Shown here piece by piece: positions 23,619 through 33,129 of a DNA stretch of 64,000 bases. Positions within the stretch are counted from its first letter, which is position 1, and every line of letters starts with the position of its first letter. The stretch is taken from positions 50,591,025-50,655,024 of the forward strand of contig OX344763.1 in the NCBI GenBank assembly GCA_947034895.1, written 5' to 3'. Position numbers and translations under genes: made by a program. This stretch comes from Rhytidiadelphus loreus (taxonomy: Eukaryota > Streptophyta > Bryopsida > Hypnales > Hylocomiaceae). The notes below the pieces were generated by a model that had not been told where the DNA came from, searched no databases, and was given only the letters and a program-made list of their open reading frames with translations.

Positions 23619-23882
23619 CTCCTCAACAGCCACCACACCCACTTCTTCATCATAGAGCTTCCTCTACATTTCCAGATTCACTATAGACCGATCCTGTGGA
23701 GTTTGCGAACGGGATTTTAGAGGAGATGGAGAGTGCACTAATTTGGGGGGCTTCCCTCCGTTGGGAGGACTATCAACAACGCCATCATCTATGTCCATCA
23801 TTGAAAAATCCGTTGTTGATTGTGCAGTAGCCTCTGAATATATGACATGCCGAATTACAGGAGCCATAGCATTCTTTAACTC
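23619..23882 (-). pseudogene. Gene X exon 7
   Basis: Acceptor GTGCCCAG|GAG and donor GAG|GTGTGT; 264 bp, exactly 88 codons. It carries a proline/serine-rich segment (PPKLVHSPSPLKSRSQTPQD) typical of linker or nuclear proteins. There is one TAG at 23664-23666 in a Gln-compatible place. The flanking introns are short (87 and 108 bp). Confidence 0.5.
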
Positions 23883-23969
23883 CTGGGCACAACATAGAGA
23901 TATTCCACTCCAAATATGAATGATGAATTGTATTTGATAAAACAATAATAATTACATTTCAAGGCGTAC

Positions 23970-24943
23970 CCTCTCAAACACAACTACGTCGTCTACAAAT
24001 TTCTAGAGGTCCTATAGACAAGTTTGTTCGGGAGGAGGACAAGGACGGAAATAGATGTCTTCTTGGGTGAGCTCCTTGCGCTTCGTTGCGCGCATTGCGC
24101 GTGGTTTCGGCAAAGGAATGACACGCCTGAATTCATCCACTTTCCGTTCACTATGAAGACTATTGGAGACCGCAAGCGCCCTCTGAAGTTCCTTGTACTT
24201 GGATTGGTCGGCGTCATGCATGAGGTGGATGCCCCCTATAGCACTGTCTCTACGGAAAGAAAACATTTCCCACGGCCTCTCTACATGTAGTCTCCTAATC
24301 CAAGCAGGAGTTCAAATATGAGAACCTCGTCTCTCGACCCCTCTCCGTCAAAACACCACGAGTCTAGGAGCACTACGTTCGTGGGATCATTCAAGAAGTG
24401 TTTCTCGGGGTTGTCGTCCACTATTATAGTGTTTTCCTTTGTGAAGATGGACCCCTTCAGTTTGTACAACATTTCCAATGGCTTGAAAAAGAGGTCCTTG
24501 TGTGATCCCCTCAACCTGTAGTTCTTTAGCATGCCATTCCCGTCTCTAGATTTCATGATGATACATTGTTCTTGGCCGAGGACACCGGAGGGAGGCGTTA
24601 GGCCGTGGAAGAGAAAATTAGCAACGAGCTTGGCGTAGGATTGATCCAAGGAGATCCAAATAACGACGTTTGCAAAGGAGGTCAACCCTCGCATGAACCT
24701 TCTGACATGGGGTCGGAAAGTGACCCTTTCCATTTCCATGATGAAGCTCTCCGCTCTCGGGACTACCTCATGAAGAGAGCATATTCTCCTTTCTTTTATG
24801 TGATATCTCATATCATCACAAAAGCACAAAAGTCCATTCAGATCTAGAACGACATTGAGCCATTTCTTATTGAATCTGGATGTGAACGGACTACAAATTT
24901 GAACATCCGCCATTAAATCACCTACGATCCCCTCACTGGCACC
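23970..24943 (-). pseudogene. Gene X exon 6, FCP1-like (NIF/HAD) phosphatase domain
   Basis: Acceptor CTTATGAGCAG|GGTGCC, donor GAGAGG|GTACGC. The length of 974 is one short of 325 codons, and the lost base is near 24285 (GDYM then HVERPWEM). Motifs of plant FCP1/SCP-like proteins are WLNVVLDLNGLLC (motif I, D-x-N instead of D-x-D), VRRFMRGL, NVVIWIS (motif II) and NTIIVDDNPEKHFLN (motif III VDDxP). FCP1-type enzymes dephosphorylate the RNA polymerase II C-terminal domain, but many plant homologues with DLNG are uncharacterised. Two TAGs near 24000 fit Gln. This is the most securely recognised domain of gene X. Confidence 0.7.
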
Positions 24944-25086
24944 CTGCTCATAAGGAACAGAGACAAATCAAAAATTAAACCGGGGCAAAGTCGATAGGGA
25001 AGGCGAAAAACAACCAATGTATTCAACCAATGTCAGACACAGCGACCACGACACACACACTACTACATACAAGACAAAGTACATAC

Positions 25087-25524
25087 CGCATCTTCCACCG
25101 AAACATTGGAAGGCGACATTTCTGTATCTTCCTTTTTATCGCAAGGAACATCATCTGTCACCACCTTAGCAACACCCGGAATAACTTCGAGCACCTCAGG
25201 TTCATCGGCAATGATTTCCTACATCTCAGGAACATCAGGGATGACTTCCATACCCTCCTGGACTTCGTGAATGACTTCGATAACATGAGGGACTTCTGGA
25301 ATGACTTCGAGCACCTCAGCGTCATGACCTGTAAGACCATCATCCTTGATTCTCTCTTTCACAGGACACGACTCCTGTGGCGGATGATCGTTGAGATCCA
25401 CAGACTCGTGAATCACGTGATGAGGGGATGCCTCTAGCATAGTCTTTGTAGCATCAGAGGCAACATGGAGAGCAACATTTGTGACAAACATGGAGGTCCC
25501 CATTGCAGAATTCAAGCCAGACAA
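25087..25524 (-). pseudogene. Gene X exon 5, acidic repeat region
   Basis: It ends at donor GATGCG|GTATGT in phase 0. The acceptor is uncertain: the likely site reads TTCTGCAA near 25510, which would be a TGCAG changed by G-to-A. The content is acidic with an irregular Val-Ile-Pro-Glu/Asp-Val repeat (EVLEVIPEVPHVIEVIHEVQ). There is an in-frame TAG at 25219-25221. The same phase continues into the FCP1-like exon. Confidence 0.45.
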
Positions 25525-25657
25525 TGATTTGTGAGAAAAAAATATATTACAATGTCTCTATGAAAGAGAAAATGGTACAATACTTGCAATGGACTATGAA
25601 AGCTGAGCCTATTTTGCTAATCGTTGTTCTAAACTGTCCATGAAAACACGGAAGCAA

Positions 25658-25678
25658 TTCAACTCGAATCGAGTTGAA
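25658..25678. repeat. Intronic 21-bp palindrome (single copy)
   Basis: Two ten-base arms around one central base, with core AACTCGA-A-TCGAGTT. It lies in the intron between exons 4 and 5 of gene X and belongs to the family described for 29985-30471. Confidence 0.7.
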
Positions 25679-25720
25679 ACGGAGGCTCAAGAAGTCACAG
25701 GGAACAACCTGGAGATATAC

Positions 25721-26656
25721 TGGTCACAAGGTCCTATGACTCCTCGGCTCATCCACAGGTCTAACAGCGTCCTGGTTCGGTGTTGCTTTGTCCTGGGCCG
25801 GTGCTACATCGTTGTGGTCTAGTCCAGCTTCTACCTGGTCTGGCACAGAGCTCGACTCGACTTGATTATGTGCGGATCCCGGAGACGCTTGCGCCATCAA
25901 ATTTTTGGATGCGGTTGGAACACCCGTGACGTTAAGTGACGGCGTCTGCGCCAGCCTTGCACTATTAGTGGATCCTTGCGCCTGATTTGTTATCATGAGC
26001 TGCGATGGCACTGTAGTCGGATCGAACATCATCATCGGCTATGAGGCTATCATCTTCATCATGACATCCGGCAACGACCCAATCAATTAGGTGATCATGT
26101 CCTTGTTCTCCTGACGGGCCCGCTTGTTCTCCTCCCTCATCTCCTCACATTCTTCCCTCCGTTTCCTCTCCTCTGATTCATTGTTCTTCTGGATGACGTC
26201 TAGGATCCACTATTGACTGACCGGTACTTCTGACGGAGGGGGTATGGCCTTCTTCTTTTGCGAAATCCGTGGCCGCGAGACTGGCGTCCGGTGCTCTTGA
26301 GCCAAAGAACCTGAGGATCCCTTCATCTCACTCGGTTCAAGATTGGGAACCGAAATATTTGGCATTCTAGCACTCAATCCTAAGGCAGTCTCAACCGGAT
26401 CCGTTCATTGTGTCGAGCTTTCTTCGGCGTCGTCCGCCAATTCGATCACATCATCTTCCTGTGACAGATCAGGGATCTTCTTGCGGTATTGTCGAGTAGG
26501 CTCCTTCCCCTTTCGCGAGGATGGCGACGGCCGCGCCTTGTTGCCTTCGAAGTCAAGGAAATCATCCTTGTCCATGTTCTCGGACTTGACGCAGAAGGCC
26601 AGAAACTCATTTTTCTTTTTGCTATCCGCGACAACAAAATGATCCAGCGACAGCAT
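25721..26656 (-). pseudogene. Gene X exon 4, linker and coiled coil
   Basis: Acceptor TTTTTTTGCAG|ATG; donor taken as ACCA|GTATAT. The length is 936, exactly 312 codons. It completes the methyltransferase-like motif (LSLDHFVVADSKKKNEFLAF), then an acidic, Ser/Pro-rich linker and a strongly charged coiled coil (ESEERKRREECEEMREENK), then a Gln/Ser/Ala-rich tail. Five stops (TGA 26405, TAG 26210, TAA 26087, TAG 26039, TGA 25724) occur with no frameshift at all. Each reads sensibly as Arg or Gln. Confidence 0.55.
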
Positions 26657-26696
26657 CTGCAAAAAACAAACAAGAGCAATACTTCAAAACAGAAGA

Positions 26697-26994
26697 TTTC
26701 ACTCGACTCGAATTAAAGTTAGTTCAGTTCTGACAGGACATGGGGGGGTAAGTGCAGTCTATCATATAAACAGATTCCTGAAATACAATTTCACTTGACT
26801 CGAGTTAAAGTGATTTCAAGTCTGACAGGAATTAGGGGAAACAGGAGCAACCGATCTGAACAAAAGATCTCAACAATAGATTCCACTCGACTCAAGTTAA
26901 AGTCATTTCATTTATGACAGGCATTGGGGGGAATGAGAGCATCCTATCAGATAATCAGATCCCAGAAATAATTTTCACTCGACTCGAGATAAAG
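26697..26994. repeat. Four palindromes in a 91-bp tandem array inside intron 3 of gene X
   Basis: Palindromes centred in 26697-26719, 26788-26810, 26881-26903 and 26972-26994 recur at about 91 bp. Each reads close to TTCACTCGA-C-TCGAGTTAAAGT. The intervening DNA (TTCTGACAGGA-like, GATCCTGAAATA-like) is degenerate while the palindrome is well kept. The array fills most of the 388-bp intron (26657-27044). Confidence 0.75.
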
Positions 26995-27044
26995 TGTTGG
27001 TAGGGGATTCACATATACATATTCTGGTATTGCTAGACACTCAC

Positions 27045-28396
27045 CCACGCAGCACATGTGAATTTGCCTCCAGCAAAATACAACAGCACGACATCCCTTG
27101 CACAGACGAAGAGGTCCAGCACTCTCAAATAAAACTCCATTCGGAGTTCCGTGTCATAGATCTTGTACTCGACCTCCATTGTCTGCCTTCTGGTGTTGTA
27201 GTGCGATTTCGGAGATACGAAAAAAGATCTCGGAATATGGCAATTCTTCATGGTGGCCCCATTCTTCACAAGGAAGAGCAGCTGGATAGGATCCCTTGCG
27301 CGAGTACTCCTTCCTGGGACGTCTCCAATCCTCTCGAAATTGGACGGAATGTAGTCGGCGTAGTGCACCGAGTAGTTCTTCCCGAAAATGGAAGTCTTGA
27401 CAAATCCACGGAGTTCCAATTCCACCTCCTTCTCCCCTGCGATCCTCAGATACACCTCTGGATCGGTGAGGTCTGTCTCAGGGTCATCTCCAAAAATTCC
27501 CATGAATTTCTCGAAGTATAGAGACTCGCTGTCGTTCGGACCCTTGTTGATGACACTAGGAACGTTTCTGAAGTCGATAACCGCCAGTTTGATCCTCGAC
27601 TGCACCTCCTCATCCCAGACATTTACATCCCAGTTTCCAAGCTCATCGTCATTCATTTCGTAGGGTTTGAAAAAAGCGCTCACCTTCGACTTCAGGAACC
27701 GACCCTTGCTCTACAAGAAAACTTTGAAAAACTCCTTGGCCATAGGAGACAGTTCATCGATGGTCTTCTTCTTATTGGAAGGCATCTTCATTTGAGTGAA
27801 GAAGGTCTCCCCTGGCCCCGTGAGCAACGTGTTCTTTGTGGCCTTTGTCACGTTATAGTCACGCTTGAAGTCCTTCCATGCTTTCCTCCTGGAGTTCCCA
27901 TCATTGTCAAACAACCTGAGCTTCAAGTCCACGTTGTGAAGCTGAATCCTCACAGCGGCCTTCTTCTTGGTTCGTTCGAGCCAGTCCTTCGTAGTGTAGC
28001 AGTCAGGGAGGACTGATTTAGGTGCCTTCATGACAACCTTTGGATGCCCGTGCGCTCAGTTCTTTGTTCTGAACAGGAGATGCAACGCAAGCCTTCTGAG
28101 GTCATTCTCGGTAATGTTCCCGATCCACTTGAAGAACTCCCAAGATATGACTCCATCCTTATCTGCGTCCCAGCCTTTGACGTCCTTGAATGCCATCAAA
28201 GTGTTTGGGTCGATAAGCCCCCCTTGCGATTGACTAGAGATTACCTCGGCCCAGAGGTCGTAGACATCCTAAGAAGCTGTAAAGAGTTTGATCTCATTGT
28301 GAATGTCAATTTCTCTCTGGTTCTTCTTGCTCAGATAGCCTGGTTCTTCTTGATGTCAATCATAGAGAACCTGAGCTTGATGGCGGTCTTAAACTC
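27045..28396 (-). pseudogene. Gene X exon 3, methyltransferase-like segment
   Basis: Acceptor TTTGCAG|GAG and donor TGG|GTGAGT. The length is 1352, one base short of 451 codons. The missing base lies near 28345, where the frame shifts from IKKNQAI to LSKKNQREIDIHNEI. Stops are TAG at 28269, TGA at 28056 and TAG at 27711. EVQSRIKLAVIDFRNVPS sits where a beta-class methyltransferase has its D-P-P-Y motif, and RDVVLLYFAGGKFTCAA resembles the later motif I (LDxFxGxG). Key residues are not canonical, so catalytic activity is doubtful even in an intact ancestor. Confidence 0.5.
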
Positions 28397-28431
28397 CTGC
28401 AAATTCACAAATCCACAATGTCAGTGGAAAA

Positions 28432-28510
28432 TCTTAACTCGCTCCGAGTTAAAAATGGATAGAAGCGGACTAGGAAGAACATTCAGGATATTAACTCGAC
28501 TCGAGATGAA
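28432..28510. repeat. Two palindromes inside intron 2 of gene X
   Basis: TTAACTCG-CTC-CGAGTTAA at about 28433 and TTAACTCGACTCGAGAT at about 28490. The host intron (28397-28524) is only 128 bp, so palindromes make up about a third of it. Confidence 0.7.
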
Positions 28511-28524
28511 GGTGATGAACTTAC

Positions 28525-29957
28525 CGCAAACAATCTCTGATTGTTGCCGTGAGCCTTCGACTTCCTAGTCGGGGTTACCATCTTTCCAAGCTCTGTGGGT
28601 TCTCTTGGCGGTGCTGGACTTCCCATGCTTGTCCAGACGGACCTCGATGCCAAAATGTTGGTCAACCATGTTGGCATGAAGTTCTGGAAATGATTGACCC
28701 TGTTATAATAAGCTGAGATTTTCTTGATGACACTGTCGTCCTTGTTCCAGACAACAAAGCAATCCCATTTCTTGAACTTCGCCTTCTTCTCATCAAGAAT
28801 CTGCTCCATCCCTTGCATTCTTTGGGAGGCTGCCACACAGTGTTGGCCATTCACCATCCAGAACTTTCCATCCTTCACGTCTTCGAACTTTGCAGGCTTG
28901 GATCTGAGCCCTTGAGGATAAGCACAGAGCGTCATCTTTTTGTCGAGGTCAGGCATATTGATGAAGAAGTTGAGCAAACTCATCACACCCTGATCTTCTA
29001 GCTCTCGAATGTTGAGATTCTGGGGCGGCTTCTCCAGCTAGTCTATGGAAATCTCAAACTTCTGCCCAATCCCTCCAACGTAAGATTCTGTGCATGCTGA
29101 CCAGTAATCGGAATATGATTTACAGGCCACCTCGTAGTCGATGTCCTTAACCTTTCCGCCAATGTCCTGCGGAATGTCTACAATCTCGGAGAACAGGCTG
29201 TTTTCGGGTACCAGGGAATCCTTACGTTTCGCGACTTCTCGTGGTTTAGGCGCCCTGGATGGAGACCTGGATGGTTCTCTCCAACCAAAACGTTCCGTGT
29301 GCTTGAGACGGGTGTGGCTTTGACTTGTCTCGGGTGTTACTATTACGAGGGATCCGTGACTTGGCTGATTGCTGTAATCACGCGTGAGAGAGATTGGCTG
29401 CAGTCTGTCACTTCTGCTAGCCAATGAAGCCTTCAACTGATCAAATCCGGTGACGAGGGAGTTCACCCTGGATGCCAATGTCACTGACTGCAAAGGGCCT
29501 CCATCTTTGGTTTTCCATCTCTTCTCCTCAAGCTGCTTCTCGATGATCTTCTACAGCGCCTGGTAGTCGGTGTTTTCCAGCGACTTGTAGTAGGTAGCTA
29601 CGGAGAATGTTTTTTTTCGGCTATTCACGACGTATGAAAATATGTACTCTTCTTTTTGCTGGGGGTCGACTATTTTGCAGCAAATGAAGAGAAGTCCATT
29701 TGGACCAGTCAAAACCTCTCGCACAGCCTCCATTAGTGTGACGGGGAGGTTGCCTTCGTTCTTCTTATATTTAGTTCGGAAGGAGAGATGCTGGTTCATG
29801 GGAACTAGGACAATTGTCCAGTACTCAACTTCATGAGGTTCTTACCACTCCCAGCATTCACCAAGCATGTCGGTGTCTCCGTACTCGTCCCGGTTTTCTT
29901 CTGGGATGATAAAACGTTTCAAGTACACCTCCAAGCCAGTGACTTGTGCCTCCATCG
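28525..29957 (-). pseudogene. Gene X exon 2 (first coding exon), ParB-like segment
   Basis: From the ATG at 29955 to the donor GCG|GTAAGT there are exactly 477 codons. In-frame stops are TAA at 29842-29844, TAG at 29551-29553 and TAG at 29038-29040, each with sensible sequence on both sides and each fitting Gln. A Ser/Arg/Pro-rich linker (REPSRSPSRAPKPREV) lies in the middle. The distal part has KDGKFWMVNGQHCVAASQRM and WDCFVVWNKDDS, resembling the GxH(R)xxAA loop of ParB/sulfiredoxin folds. In bacteria and phages ParB-type domains are commonly fused to DNA methyltransferases, which fits the next exon. Confidence 0.6.
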
Positions 29958-31420
29958 CTGCGCAAGCATAAAACAACTGATATTTTTAACTCGACTCGAG
30001 TTAAACATTGTTTCATAATTCATTGACATCATTTTCTTTCAGCTACTCTTTATATATCTACTAACTGCTTCAATGTTTTAACTCGACTCGAGTTAAATGT
30101 CATCTATTTCTGTTTTTTTATGTTTCAGAGTGTCATGTAATTTGAGGGTATGAGAATGTGAGTATTAATTGTCATGCCAGGTTCCTTTGTAATGACTTAG
30201 TTATTTAACTCGGTTCGAGTTAAATGTTTGTAAGCGGTTTTGTTCTTTAACTCGGTTCAAGTTAAATTGGTTTCATGGACTGGTTTTTCTTTCATTTAAC
30301 TCAGCCCGAGTTAAATATTGCGAGCCGAGTTGTCTCTATCGGCTTTTTAACTCGGCTCGAGTTAAATAAAATTATTTTTGTCTCTTTCTACTCTTGTGGT
30401 CTGGATGATTTCCATGTCCGATTACGTTTGTGAGAGAGTTTTCTTAGAATTTTAACTCGAATCGAATTAAAATTTGATGGTTCTGTGACTGAAAATCTTC
30501 AAAAAATGCATTATCGAGTTAAATTGCCATCGAGTTAAATTACCATCGATTTAAATTGCCATGAACAACTGATTTTTGAATACTCTCACACCAATTTCCT
30601 ACGACTAAACCCTGGACTCTCAACAGTTCGAAATATAGTAGAGCAGGATTTTTGAAAAAAATTGAATCATCAGAAAATCAACTGTATCCAAGGCAAGTAC
30701 TCCACAACAATTGCACACATCAAAAAAATACGAGCTTTGAATGGAAGAATTGCAATGCTACAAAACTGAGCCACGACTTACACACGAGCACTCTCAGCAG
30801 CCACAACTTGCACAAAGAAAACAAACTTGCAACCAATTCAGCGCAACAGCAGATAACCAATTCAACGTAGACAATCTCTCATCGATGAAATTGCAATGCT
30901 GCAAAACTAAGTGACCAAATCCTCAGACCTAAACCCTACACAAACTAAAAGCTTCAAAATTGAGAATTCAAGAGCTATGCATTGCAATGCACTAACAAAA
31001 TAACAAAAAATTAGCAAAAGTTCAAATCCACCGTACCTGCAAACTTCAACTTCGGATGTCGCAGAGACAAAACCGAAACCAAAAACAACCTTCACACACA
31101 ACCTTCCCCAAAATTCGACGAAGCAGCAAACGTTGCACTCCCCAAGAAATTTTCACCAACTGCGTTACCACCCTAAACCCTAACCACACTTCTCAAGCAC
31201 TCAGAGACACCCTAACATTGCAATCGCCACAATGAGGAACAACAAGCGGGGGCGGAGAAGAGCATCGCAGCAGGCGGTGGAACAGCAGGCACTGCAGAGA
31301 GAGGGAAGGCGCGGGAACCTAAGTCTCCAGGCACACTCGAGTTTCGGGGAAGGCTCGTGCAATCTGGGCCCTCTACAGCAATGAAGCGTCCAGATTAACA
31401 ATTGTTGTTTCCAGTGCATT
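29958..31420 (-). promoter_or_regulatory. Gene X leader: putative 5'-UTR intron and upstream exon
   Basis: The donor-like TTTGCAG|GTACGG at 31037/31036 and the acceptor GCTTGCGCAG at 29958 would define a 1.08-kb leader intron holding the palindrome cluster. The DNA at 31037-31400 is GC-richer than its neighbours and could be the untranslated first exon and promoter. No TATA box was confidently identified. Confidence 0.35.
29985..30471. repeat. Seven 21-bp palindromes in the 5'-leader intron of gene X
   Basis: Copies at 29985-30005, 30077-30097, 30204-30224, 30246-30266, 30295-30315, 30346-30366 and 30451-30471. The first two are perfect: half-site TTTAACTCGA, a central C, then the reverse complement. 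Spacer sequences between them are unrelated to one another. Half-sites (ATCGAGTTAAATT) follow at 30513-30555. They lie just upstream of the acceptor at 29958. Confidence 0.85.
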
Positions 31421-31429
31421 TAGCCTTCA

Positions 31430-31606
31430 AGTATGGCAGGACATAAGTTTAAAGAGCATGCTGGCATGATGAGTATGGCAGGACATAAGTTTAATGAGCA
31501 TGCTGGCATGCTCATTTGGGCTTGGGGCATGCTGAATGATGAGTATGGCAAGACATAAGTTTAATGAGCATGCTGGCATGTTCATTTGGGCTTGGGGCAT
31601 GCTCAT
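31430..31606. repeat. Short tandem repeat with GAGCATGCTGGCATG core
   Basis: Three units of GAGTATGGCAGGACATAAG and TTTAATGAGCATGCTGGCATG. The last two also include CTCATTTGGGCTTGGGGCATG. No coding content. Confidence 0.75.
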
Positions 31607-32751
31607 TTTTAATTTTAATTTTTTTTAATTTTAATTTTGACACAAATGGTAGGAGGTCTATACATGGATTTTATAAGGGGCTAAAGTTGAATTTTGGGTA
31701 GGTGAAACATCTTTAAAAAAAAGTCAATAAATTTTTTTCTAAAAGACAAGTGGAATTCTCACCTAACCCAATATGTTTCATATTTTTTGGAGCTTTGTGT
31801 AATTAGTTATTAAATTTTGCAATTGAAATGGCATAAACCCAAAATGGCTCACTTCCTAGAATGTACACTTTGGATACATTACTAAGGGCTATGAAAAACC
31901 AACATGTACAAATAGTATACATTTTAGAACCTCCTACCTTAGTACATTTCATCCTCAAATTGTCAATACCTTAACTCTAAACCCCTAATGTGAAGTCTAA
32001 ATGAATTTTGCATACTTGATATATCACATTGTAAGATTCATAATATTTCATTGATAGTCATCAATATAAAAAAGGTATGACAAAAATTACAATAAGGTTT
32101 GAAGATAGTTAAATAAATTATAAACTTTACTACACACATCCACACATTACTAGACTTTCTATTCCTACTACAATTTAGAAGATTTTCTCCAATGCTCATA
32201 AATTTTCTTCAATGTCAGTTCTTTTCTTCACATCTCAAGACTGGCTTTTCTTTTATTGATTCTTACTAAATTTAATTGTATTAAATAAACAATGCCAAAT
32301 GTCCTCATTCTTTATAGTTTCATTTTATAATAAAATTATACTACTGATGTCTATAAATAATGGAAGAGATAAAATCTAAGATTAAAATATGAACAGTACT
32401 ATTCAATTAGGCAATTTAATTAACTAATAAGAAGTTCGTATAAAATCACTATACTTAGAGTGTTACATTTCAACCCATCACAACAAATTTCATACATACT
32501 TTGTCAATATTGTATTCATTATCATGTAAAAATCAAGTGTAGTTAAAAATTGAGGGGTTTATGCAATTTTATTTCTTCCATTATATCAATTGTGATTAGT
32601 GTGACCTCTATTTAAGCAGTCAATGACAGTAATCAAACTTGACATTTACTTTTTAAGCATAATGCCTAAATGACTATCTACCCCAACACAACATTGTAAT
32701 AATAAAAATTTGTACCTATTCAAAATTAAGTAACATGCAATTACAACACTA

Positions 32752-33129
32752 TTGTCCTAATGCAAAACCATCTTTTGAATAAAGAACTTAAGCAAATTCT
32801 TTTAAAATAAACCCCCAAGTGTGCTTGAGGTGTGCTGAGAGGTGAGCATGAGGTGTGCTTCAAGTCTAACTCAAGCACACCTAAAGGACACTTTTAAAAA
32901 AAAAATAGAGTAAAGAATTTCAACAAACTTCTTTCCCATTTTGTCCTAATGCAAAACCATCTTTTGAATAAAGAACTTAAGCAAATTCTTTTAAAATAAA
33001 CCCCCAAGTGTGCTTGAGGTGTGCTGAGAGGTGAGCATGAGGTGTGCTTCAAGTCTAACTCAAGCACACCTAAAGGACACTTTTAAAAAAAAAATAGAGT
33101 AAAGAATTTCAACAAACTTCTTTCCCATT
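32752..33129. repeat. Identical 189-bp tandem duplication
   Basis: 32752-32940 is repeated immediately at 32941-33129 without visible differences, including an A-tract. It contains CACACC and GGTGTGC inverted words (AAGTGTGCTTGAGGTGTGC, CAAGCACACC), which also recur at 33165-33220. The identity implies a very recent duplication or an assembly artefact. Confidence 0.85.

Larger units (their letters stand above)
23205..29957 (-). pseudogene. Gene X: giant seven-exon ParB / methyltransferase-like / FCP1-like protein
   Basis: The ATG at 29955-29953 lies two bases after an acceptor (GCTTGCGCAG). Six donor-acceptor pairs link seven exons into about 1,900 codons, ending in TAG at 23207-23205. All introns that can be placed precisely are phase 0. 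In order: unknown N-terminus; ParB/sulfiredoxin-like patch near residues 360-380 (MVNGQHCVAASQRM); degenerate methyltransferase-like region around 750-940 (AVIDFRN, then DVVLLYFAGGKFTCAA); charged coiled coil near 1085-1115; FCP1-like HAD domain from about 1400 (DLNGLL, VDDNPEKH). About 15 in-frame stops occur, mostly TAG/TAA at Gln-like and TGA at Arg-like positions, with only two 1-bp frameshifts. It is probably a dead copy of a large transposon-borne gene. Domain calls are from motif memory, not searches. Confidence 0.62.
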
